A stretch of DNA of 64,000 nt from Athripsodes cinereus (Eukaryota; Arthropoda; Insecta; Trichoptera; Leptoceridae). Shown in pieces: positions 56,110 to 64,000 of this stretch. The stretch is taken from assembly GCA_947579605.1 (NCBI GenBank), contig OX388314.1:27806948-27870947 (forward strand), given 5' to 3'. The position numbers were made by a program, and so were the translations under genes. The first letter of the stretch is position 1. Every line of letters begins with the position of its first letter. Under the pieces are notes generated by a model. It saw only the letters and a program-made list of their open reading frames with translations, did not search any database and was not told the DNA's origin.

Positions 56110-56263
56110 TTATGACTTGTATCATCGTTTCCCGTGGAGTCTCCGGTAAAGACTAGGCATTCTATTTTTATGTAAGTTTTCTAGTGCCCTGATTTAAGCA
56201 CAGCGATGAGGTTTGCCACCCATCGAGGAAGTATAAAATTCTATTGGCACGAAAAAAATGACT
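56110..56263 (+). repeat. LINE 3'-end family 1 copy, interrupted
   Basis: tctccggtaaagactagg, ttaagcacagcgatgaggtt, tgccacccatcgaggaag and attggcacgaaaaaaatgac. Its expected continuation gcatgtttat is the target site of the RTE insertion that follows. Confidence 0.65.
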
Positions 56264-56739
56264 TGCATGTTTATCATCATCATCATCATCATCGCCCTCA
56301 ACGCTCCTCTCGGGAGCACAGGGCAGAAACCAGCCTCCTCCATTCAGAGCGTCTCTGTGCCAATTGCGTCACCTCTTTCCACGACATTCCTTGCGCTCTG
56401 ATATCGTTGTCATAGGAACGGTTTATTGTGAACGAGGGACGCCCGGGCCTACGGAACCCCTGCGGACGGAAGAACAGTGCTCTTTTTGGCCAACTATCAT
56501 TGGGCATTCTCAAAACATGTCCCAGCCAGGACCATCGTCTCTCTTGTATTACGGAGATGCATGCATCATCCCAATCCTTCTATATGGCTGCGAGTCTTGG
56601 CACTTAACCAAGGCTCAAGAGCGGAAGATACTAATCTTTGAAAAAAAGTGTCTTAGAAGGATTTTGGATGTCAGATGGTATGAACATGTTACAAATGATG
56701 CTGTGCGCCGGCGCACCCAGCAGAGACCTGCATGTTTAT
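56264..56739 (-). mobile_element. RTE-like LINE group A, twin-primed copy with 11-bp target duplication
   Basis: tgcatgtttat at 56264-56274 and 56729-56739 bounds one insertion. The left part (56275-~56552, minus strand) is the usual 3' end: (ATG)n tail, CSREER end, up to the WLGHVLRMPND region. The right part (~56553-56728) is the adjoining upstream segment of the same ORF2 in the opposite orientation: ILLYGCESWHLTKAQERKIL, FEKKCLRRILDVRWYEHVTN and AVRRRTQQRP. Laid end to end they meet with only a couple of bases missing compared with the 44.5-kb copy. This is the structure made by twin priming in LINEs. Confidence 0.9.
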
Positions 56740-56764
56740 ACACATAAATTATTAAGACACATAA

Positions 56765-56895
56765 ATTAAAATATACTGTACCTACTATACCCTCACGCCG
56801 TCTTATTGTGTCAAGTATTGTGTGCAAAAAAACGGAACGCTACATCTATGTATTTCTTTCGCTTCTGCCACATTTATACAATTTCTCATAAATAA
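56765..56895 (-). repeat. LINE 3'-end family 2 copy
   Basis: actataccctcacgccgtct, aaaaaacggaacgctacatc and ctttcgcttctgccacattt in reverse orientation. Confidence 0.6.
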
Positions 56896-56899
56896 TAAT

Positions 56900-58395
56900 G
56901 AAGAAAGACGAATATTCTTCGCAAATAGCAGCACTTGTCTAAATGAGAAATAATAATTTTTGAATGAATGCAACTGAGTATCAATTATAATTTTTGCTAT
57001 TTGTCCGATTTCTTAAATCTTTATGTTCTTTTTAGGCTATAAAAACGAGAAAAAAGTTTTCTAAATTTTGAATATAGCTCACAGAAAAACAAAAACACAT
57101 TAAACATCGAAAACTAAATTAACCATTTCATAAATTATTATTTTGTCATTATTATTGTCCTTTTGATTTTGTTACAACGAAATCAGCCCGCAATCACAGA
57201 AGAAATAGTAAACTTGTTTGCGAATACAATTTTGTATGTTGTGTCTCATTTGGATAGTGGCCGATGATAATATTACAACCAATAATAATAATAGCAGTAC
57301 TTTTTTTCAAGGCCCTCAGATCTTTGGACGGTCTATTAAAGTTGTCGGGATGGAAATTCAACCTTGAGTTATATCGATAAAATATTATTTTCTCTACATG
57401 TATCTTTCGTAATGTGTTTGTTTGTTTGTTTATGATAATTTATTGTTTATTCATTTATTGACTCTTCAGTCTCAACATCATTGTACACTTTTTTCTTAAT
57501 CTTCGATGATTCTACAGTTCACTTCACATCGAGCCACGGGTTCTATCAACCATCGTTCATATATCTATCCAATTTAACAATTTTCACATCCGGTGTGTTT
57601 CAATTTACTTTTGATATAAAAAAAATAACTGGTTAGTACATTCAGAACAGCACACCTGCACCATCGAATATCATCTTCTATTTGAAGACATTAATTTGAT
57701 TTTATACTCCATCGATGTTGGTAGGTTGCTTTTCTTAAGGGTGTCACATCTCTATAAATAATAATAAATCTGGGTTTGGGAAATTGATAAGATGTTAGGT
57801 GAGAGGGAGGATGTCAGGATATGAGAAGAGGGGTAGAGGGATGATCTGTGACCTCTCCGTAGAACTAAGAAAACATCATTAAAATAAATCCGGAAGGGTG
57901 ATATACTAATACATTCTGAGATACTGTACAAGTACGTGATGAAAGTGAGAAGGTGAATGAAAGATATACCTACTAAGAAGTAGATAGCCGATGGACCTTA
58001 AACGCTTCTTTCTACTTTAGTTGGAATTTTACGTAGATACGGGGGATTTTTTATTTTGGTACTTCAAATATTTTTTTTTTACTTTTATAAATCATATTTT
58101 ATGGCAAACTATCACACTGAGAAAAAAAAATACACTTACAAACTATCGCACTGAGTTAGGCTGTTGTCTACTTTACTTGTAAAAGATGCTGTGTTGATAT
58201 CAATAGCTACAAGAATCTTACTATATATAGAGAGAACAAATTATAAAATAATATATACGTACACAAACACTTACTGAAATAATACATTTATAGGATTTTA
58301 ATATTTAATGTCTATTTGAATAATAATACATTTTGTGTATGGGATAGTATTAGTTACAGTATGTGATTTACATAACTTTACACAACATGATCAAT
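56900..58395. other. No gene; cactgaga-type end near 58128
   Basis: AT-rich. Near 58127 the sequence cacactgagaaaaaaaaata resembles the end of the MITE family at 5.9 and 58.4 kb but has no partner. Confidence 0.4.
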
Positions 58396-58402
58396 AATAG
58401 TT

Positions 58403-60094
58403 ACACTGAGAAAAATACTAACGAAATTTCACAACGAATCATTGGTACGTACTATCAAATTAGGACCAGAGATCGTAACAACGATTCATTGGTACAGATC
58501 TATTGACTTCGCAACCAATTCATTGGTACATTTACCAACAACTTCTTCACAGTGACGTCATCAACTTGAAGTTCGCTGCAGAACGAATCGTTGGTAAGAA
58601 TCAATTGAATTACTTGTCATACTTACGTATGTAGGTACCTATACATAACCTCAAAATTTAGCTGTCAAAAGTCCAATAATATTAATCGCGTTTAGTTGTA
58701 AAATGTGATCTATTTTTCTAATAACGGTATAATTATTTGAAACATACCAACAAAAATAATATTATTAGAATAATTATTCACACTTTACAAATAAACATTG
58801 TGATTAATATAAGTAGAAAAAGTAGGTAGGAAATTAAAATAAAAAAAATCTTTTAAGTAGTTACTTGCGTAAAATAATAGTTTATTAAAAATTACAAAGG
58901 AAAAAAAATAAAAATAAAGACAGTTAATAAAGACACACATTAAAACATACATAAAAATATATACTATATTATAGGAAACCAAATAAAACAGCCATAGACA
59001 TACTATACTTGTAGTGCAGTACATTTTTTTTAATATTCCTGTTCCAACTCTTCCAACATAATACGCATTAATAACAATAATAATATTGTGCTGCCTCACT
59101 CCATATCGTTTAGATGATAGTGGTATCTTTGTCTCAGCTCTGTTACATCTTGTTCATTCAATATCAAAGTCGATTATATTTTCTGTGGGAAAACATAAGG
59201 AATATAATTATTAAGTATAGGTCAATGCATCAAAACTTCAATAATTTAGAATTATTTTAATGTAGCATTATATCTGGGAATAACAATGCGGTGTAATATT
59301 GTGGTTTTATTAAGCACAAAATTATTTATACACTGATTTGTAGGTTAGGTTAGTTATGTAGTCTGATGTTTTTTGTGCAAAAGCACATTCATTGGCAATC
59401 ATTTCATTAACATAACATTTCTTGAGTGGAAACTATGTATATAATTACGAGAATATATTAAGTAGAAATAAATAAATATTGCACATTAAATTAAAACAAT
59501 ATGACAAACAACAAATAAGTGATTGTACTTACTACTGAATAATTCTATTTTATCCTCAAATCCCCAGGACTTTAACAACTCAAAAAGATACATAGCTTTG
59601 TTTCACTGACACAACACACTAACTTCACGGTCAGGAAAATAATAAATTCACACTTTCTCAATAACAAAAGATTAGAACTTGCAACGCAATATTTTCTTAT
59701 GATCGAACACCTTTTGTTGTTTCATGTTTGTATAGGTACATACCGAAAAATGACAGAAAAAACGGAAACGAACTAACAACGTAAGTAAACGGACGTGCCA
59801 ACGCATTTTTTACTTTATTGTCTTATATGATAAGATCACTTTTTAAATAGAGTACTACTCTTTAAATCCACTAGCGCCGTACGGATGTTTAGTTAACTAA
59901 AACGTTGGTAAAGGAGCCGAATAATTTCAAAATCTATTAGTAGGTACACACAAAAGATGTTGGTAAGCGCCGAGAAATTTACAGTTACGCAAAATTGAAT
60001 CATTGTTTGTGTCTTATTATATCAATAGTAAGGCGAGCAAAATAATTTATTGTTATAGATCAATTGAATTTGGAGATGTACCTTTTCTCAGTGT
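58403..60094. mobile_element. 1.7-kb DNA element with cactgagaaaa ends
   Basis: Left end acactgagaaaaatactaacg and right end ...ccttttctcagtgt are inverted. The first ~150 bp match the arm of the palindromic MITE at 5.9 kb. ttggtaa/ttggtac motifs, several next to gaatcattg or gccga, recur near both ends. The interior carries exon-like remnants on the minus strand. I see no transposase, and no target duplication is visible, so the boundary on the right is less sure than on the left. Confidence 0.55.
59096..59593 (-). pseudogene. Two-exon remnant resembling a SAM-domain N-terminus
   Basis: Exon 1 (59593-59533) starts ATG and encodes MYLFELLKSWGFEDKIELFS, then a strong donor (gtaagtac). A good acceptor (tttcccacag) precedes exon 2 at 59182. 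In the spliced phase it gives KNIIDFDIE and a stop. Shifting one frame there gives LNEQDVTELRQRYHYHLNDM. Together these resemble the start of a sterile alpha motif: Leu-x-x-Trp-Gly-Phe, a Phe-x-x-N-x-Ile-Asp middle, then an (N/T)E-x-D-V-x-E-L segment. The needed frame change and the missing rest make it a remnant. Identification is by eye. Confidence 0.35.
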
Positions 60095-60390
60095 ATATAT
60101 TATTAAGCTAACACTTTACTCTAGACAAGTTTAACTCAACTATTATATTTGTACAACTATACAATAAACACTACATTATTATGTAATCAGAATATTATTT
60201 TGTCCCCTGATAGATAATAGAATGTTACTGTGTGCCTTTGTAACATATAGCTACAGACAAGAATGGTAGACAAAATTTCCATTAAACATAATAATAATGT
60301 GATTATTGCTACATTTAAAACATAAATAATTTAATATTTTATTACTGTTTATTTTGTAGAACTCCATAATTTAATGTAAATATAAACAAA

Positions 60391-60542
60391 AAACTTTGTA
60401 GAGTTTTACTATGTACTTTTATATAGTGATCAGATTTCGACATATTATGTTTTTTTCAAACTTCTCTTAGAGTTTGAAAAAGACATAGCATGTCGAAACC
60501 TGGTCACTAAATAAAAGTACATAGAAAAACTCTACAAAGTTT
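60391..60542. repeat. Palindrome with paired hammerhead-like arms
   Basis: aaactttgtagag...tttactatgtacttttata and aagtttgaaaaagacatag...ctctacaaagttt form a ~75-bp-arm hairpin. Plus strand: stem II GACAT-AGC-ATGTC (60482-60494), GAA, ACCTGGT, C. The minus strand arm has ATAATATGTC, GAA, ATCTGAT, C. The CTGATGA part is lost in both. Same GTC-GAA-ACC signature as the 21.2-kb tandem units. Confidence 0.5.
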
Positions 60543-60543
60543 T

Positions 60544-60899
60544 ATGATTTTATTTCATCATTCATCATCATCATTTCTGTCGGTCCCTCAATCCTGAGGA
60601 TCGTGACCATCATGCCTCGTTCTGTAGACCATCTGTATCCATGTTGAGCGATCCTCTGCCATGTGTAAGGCCCCGTGAAGTGAGCTCTGTGTGGCCTCCT
60701 TAATTTGGTCGCTCCATCTTATTGGCACTCTGCCCCTTCCTCTCCTCCCTTCTACAACCCCAGTCATAATCACTTTTTCTAGGTTGTCATGCTCTCTTCT
60801 TGCAATGTGCCCGAAATATCGCAAAGCGCGCTGACTGCAAATCGTTGAGAGTCGCGCCGAAATGTTTAACTCCCTGAGGATGGACTCATGATTTTATTT
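60544..60899 (-). mobile_element. RTE-like LINE group B copy with 12-bp target duplication
   Basis: atgattttattt at 60544-60555 and 60888-60899 flanks the insertion, whose minus strand encodes SSLRELNISARLSTICSQRA, LRYFGHIARREHDNLEKVIM, GRRGRGRVPIRWSDQIKEAT and ends YRTRHDGHDPQD-stop, then (ATG)n. The F-G-H-I-A-R and G-R-x-R-x-P-x-R-W phrases belong to the C-terminal region of RTE-type ORF2. The frame is open throughout. Confidence 0.9.
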
Positions 60900-62660
60900 A
60901 CATTTAATTAAATACTTTTAAAATTATCCTATATACCTTATCATTTGTTAAGTTTGTAAGTATGTGTAAAATCAAATTTTAATTGTAAATTATCAATTGA
61001 TTGATTAATTGATTATTCTTGTAAAGAGTGTTTATGCAAATTATTACCTACATGAACTAAAGAATAGTGTGAAAATTTTCAAGACAATCCAACACAAGTT
61101 TTCGTCTTTAATCATTAAATTTCAGAATAACACGTTGTTAAATAATACGATAGCACACAAGTCATAGAGTATCATTGTAATAATATCTTTAGTAAGAGTA
61201 ATCATGTGGTCTCTTTGTGGAGAACTAGAGAGAGTTAAGGAAGGCTTTAGAATTATTCTCAAAACTGTAATTAACCTCTAATGCATCTTCTTACTAATAA
61301 TTACAGATAGTTTTCTGAATAAGATCATTAAAATAATATATATATTTAATATAATTAAATACGGTTTTAATGGTTTAAAGAGCTGTTAAAATATTTATGA
61401 GAAAACTAACTCATATTAATATTTCTTTGGAACTTTCAAAAATACATCAATAGTTTGTCTCGTCAAAACTTTTTAGTTTCTTAAGATGTAACTGGGCTTC
61501 AGAGCCTCAAATACTAAGGAATAGCTTGTATCGTATAGGTAGAGAAGATCTGCAACTGGAGGAAGTGAACCCAGAATTTCTCCATTGAACATATTTTGAA
61601 CCACCCTAGTTTAATCATTACAATTGATCAGACTCATCGATTGAAGTGATCAATTGGAATGATTAATCTAGAGTGGTTCAAAATATGTTTGACATCTACA
61701 CTTCAAGTAAGTAAAATCCAGTTCCTGACATCCAATTGTGTCAAAAAATTATAACTCATAAAGTCTTCATTGAAATTCATCATCAGAAATTTGATGCGTT
61801 TTTTCAATGAAGTTTTATTTCGATGAATTTTCCAGGGCAAAATATTATAGGTTGGTGCTTTCAAATTTCTTTAAATCTGTCTTTACTCTTTTCAACATTT
61901 TCATGACACCTATGTAACTTCCTTCCAAAAATGTTTGTGCTATCTGAAGTTTGTATCACATAGTGCATTTAGTGGTTACTCCATTTGTCAAATATTAAAT
62001 TATGGAGTATAGGAGAAAGACAGGGGAGAAAAAATGTAATAGTTTTCGAATGTAATTAATCACCCCCCATAACTATAAAATCAAACCTAATGACACCATC
62101 ATTGATCACAAAAACGCGGGTTGAATATCAGAAAATATGTTTTTTTTTTTACATTTTATCGATATTGCCACATTTTTATTACCTGACCACAAGGTGCGCA
62201 CATTATAGCTGAGGTTAAGTAATATAAATGGCCCATTAAGAAAGGGTGGATGTCAAAGTGTGACACAGGCTATTAGATGGTAATAAATAACCCGCACTTA
62301 ACATTAAGTGCCTTTTGTACTACTAACTACAGTTTTCTATCAGATTTTCTTATACTTTATGAAACTACCACCTATCTACTTCATAATATAACGTTGCTGC
62401 TTACTTCAGGCGATTGTGTGAAGTAATGAATGCTTTGGAAAATAATGTCCTCATTCTATTTAACGAGTTTTTAAGAGTCTTGTAAGAGGCAGGTAAATGA
62501 ATTTTAAACTTTTATTTATTTCTTAATAAATTAAATCTACATACATACTTTATTGATGCTGCCCAACTAGGTAGATCCTGTACTAGGGCAAACATCTCAC
62601 GAACATATCAATCATATACAAAAATATACACAATCACAAAAAGCATTCATCTCCTACAAA
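60900..62660. other. No gene; a 100-bp hairpin and one LINE scrap
   Basis: 61588-61689 folds as an imperfect hairpin (aacatattttgaaccac arms). 62430-62500 has the family-1 LINE block gagtttttaagagtcttgta. The rest is AT-rich. Confidence 0.4.
61588..61689. repeat. Hairpin MITE-like sequence, 102 bp
   Basis: aacatattttgaaccaccct and agagtggttcaaaatatgtt are inverted, and the middle (aatcattacaattgatcag / gaagtgatcaattggaatgatt) continues the pairing. Confidence 0.7.
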
Positions 62661-62683
62661 ATCTAGAATAATTTTAGGTATAA

Positions 62684-63679
62684 TTATTCTAGACTAAGGT
62701 ATGTACTGTACATAGGTATGTATGTAATTTGTGGAACAACAAAGGACTGAGGAGGAAGGCTGGTATTATTAGCTGCAATCATTTCTAATAGTCTATCCAG
62801 TTTTACCTGCATCACGTCAAACCGCCGTACAACATCTTCATGATCTAAAAAAAAACAAATCTGATACTCATTTAATGAACTGAAGCTACATATGTAAAAA
62901 GCAGACAGCGTTACTTCGCTGATGTGCAATATGATATAAGCTCAGGGGAAAAAATAAATCTACTTACATTGCCGAAGCGCCTCTTTCAGTTCTTGATTTT
63001 CATTAATTATTGGCATTTCGATAAACGATGTATGAAGAAGTGACGCAATTGGCGTTATATCGATTTTTGTAGGAGACGAAGAATTCTGCAGATTTGGGAA
63101 CTAGTAAGCAACTGGCAACCTGGCAATCTGGCAACTCAACTATTTCCGTCTTCTGGCACTCAATAACTGCGGCGCACTCTATTACCTCGGTGTTCTGGCA
63201 CTCTATCGCAGTCATCGTTTACATCCCAGAAACGTGGTCTTTTATTTTTATTGTAAAAATATCTGTAAAAAAACATAGGTACCTATTTATATCAAAAAAT
63301 CAACAAATACTCCTAAATATTAATTAAATCAATGGAGATATTATATACCTGCTAGATCCACAGAAATTGAAGAATAATAATAGAGTTTAAAATGATAGTT
63401 TATTAATACATACCTGTTTTCTTCCTCCGTATCATCAAATTAGGCATACATCTCTTCTAGCTTCAGGGCTTCTCTGAAAGTTTCAATATCCCTCAATTTA
63501 ACCTTACATTTATACCTCCAGCTAGGTTGAGGGAGACTGTCCCTCGCCCGGAAATATTCGACTTTATTTTTGTCTTGGATATCTGGCCAATGCAAAATGT
63601 CGTTAGAAACCCAGCAGTTGGGAAGGGCAGTGACCGCATCTGCATTGCCTTCTTTAGTAATAACTATCGAATATGGCAT
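62684..63679 (-). pseudogene. Three-exon gene of an uncharacterised insect family, disabled
   Basis: Exon 1 (63679-63414): ATG, MPYSIVITKEGNADAVTALP, NCWVSNDILHWPD, PQPSWRYKCKVKLRDI; a TAA at 63442-63440 interrupts, after which FDDTEEEN leads to the donor cag|gtatgt. Exon 2 (63262-62968) follows acceptor tttttttacag: RYFYNKNKRPRFWDVNDD first, then a frameshift near a local gagtgccag duplication, and in another frame KIDITPIASLLHTSFIEMPI, NENQELKEALRQ and donor t|gtaagt. Exon 3 (62844-62684) after ttttttttag: EDVVRRFDVMQVKLDRLLEM to a stop. Outer splice phases match across both introns. The Val-Pro...Trp-Val, leading to a Leu-x-Trp-Pro module, is like N-termini of poorly characterised arthropod proteins (some with DUF4806), a weak recollection. 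Function unknown. Confidence 0.6.
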
Positions 63680-64000
63680 CTCGAGAGCTAGAAATATCGA
63701 GATACGTGTTAAAAATTATTTTACTCAAAAAAAAATAATTTAAGAACATACATCAAATAAATGACACAGTGTTTGACAACCATTGACCTCAATTAAAACG
63801 AGTATGTCCATATTGGAATAATAAAACAAGTTGTGACAATTCAAAAATGCAATTTATCTGACTATTACAAGAAATTTGACATAGATTTGTCAATATTTAA
63901 TCCTAACTTTACTAATATCATCCGCCAATTAGCCGGTAAAATCGATTTCTTTAGTTTTTGTTCTCATATAAATATCATAAGTTATAAAATAGTGTCTCCT
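63680..64000. other. Upstream flank of the pseudogene
   Basis: Would hold its promoter. I see no TATA box or other site that I can support; AT-rich. Confidence 0.3.

Noticed and set aside
58785..59099. 104-codon minus-strand hydrophobic frame
   Set aside because: Composition (Tyr, Phe, Ile, Val rich) follows from an AT-rich stretch; no support as a membrane protein gene.
1..64000. CRISPR arrays, prokaryotic operons, ribosome-binding sites or terminators
   Set aside because: None expected or seen; intron-like structure and retroelements show a eukaryotic nuclear genome. The tandem repeats lack spacer-repeat regularity.

Overview
This is a window of a eukaryotic nuclear genome, very AT-rich, with almost no intact host coding sequence and a dense layering of transposable elements. 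Splice-like exon/intron structure, Ty3/Gypsy, RTE-like, CR1/L2-like and endonuclease-domain LINEs, piggyBac, hAT-type and Helitron-like repeats, and tRNA-derived SINEs all point to an arthropod, most likely an insect. A hemipteran is my guess from the general feel of the repeats, but the sequence I can read does not settle the order.

The only full-length element is a young Ty3/Gypsy LTR retrotransposon at 10560-15185. Its two 302-bp LTRs differ at one position. It has an intact gag and an intact 1048-residue pol (protease, reverse transcriptase, RNase H, DD35E integrase, GPY/F-like tail). A perfectly phased A-AAA-AAC slippery heptamer touches the gag stop codon. The leader is only 35 nt, has no tRNA-type primer site, and holds a 13-nt exact complement to a segment of the LTR, which suggests self-priming.

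Non-LTR elements are all 5'-truncated. RTE-like group A has copies at 5.6, 10.3, 19.3, 44.5 and 56.3 kb, several with clear target-site duplications, and one has a twin-priming inversion. Group B is at 43.9 and 60.6 kb and group C at 37.4 kb. Others are an RNase-H LINE end at 17.3 kb, a LINE end with a restriction-like endonuclease domain at 33.3 kb, CR1/L2-like C-terminal pieces at 45.6, 50.0 and 50.9 kb, and two very abundant LINE 3'-end families with (TAG)n tails.

DNA elements include a 1.03-kb piggyBac derivative (28286-29317), a hAT-type MITE (36433-36985), a Helitron-like repeat with a 141-bp internal tandem array (48.4-49.0 kb), palindromic MITEs, and a 1.7-kb element at 58.4-60.1 kb whose interior holds exon-like remnants resembling a SAM domain.

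The most unusual theme is a set of short motifs with the architecture of hammerhead ribozymes: CTGANGA-like core, stem II, GAA, then a palindromic stem III of form A...T followed by C, A or T. They sit at 7.4, 18.9, 21.2/21.4, 37.1, 49.1 and 60.4 kb and in a foldback family at 19.4, 25.3, 35.4, 39.0 and 50.4 kb. Three foldback-family copies have 10-13 bp target duplications. This looks like Penelope-type or retrozyme-type retroelement debris.

At the right end (62684-63679, minus strand) a three-exon gene with matching splice phases carries a premature stop and a frameshift, so it is probably a pseudogene of an uncharacterised insect gene family. Everything else is AT-rich sequence in which I see no gene.
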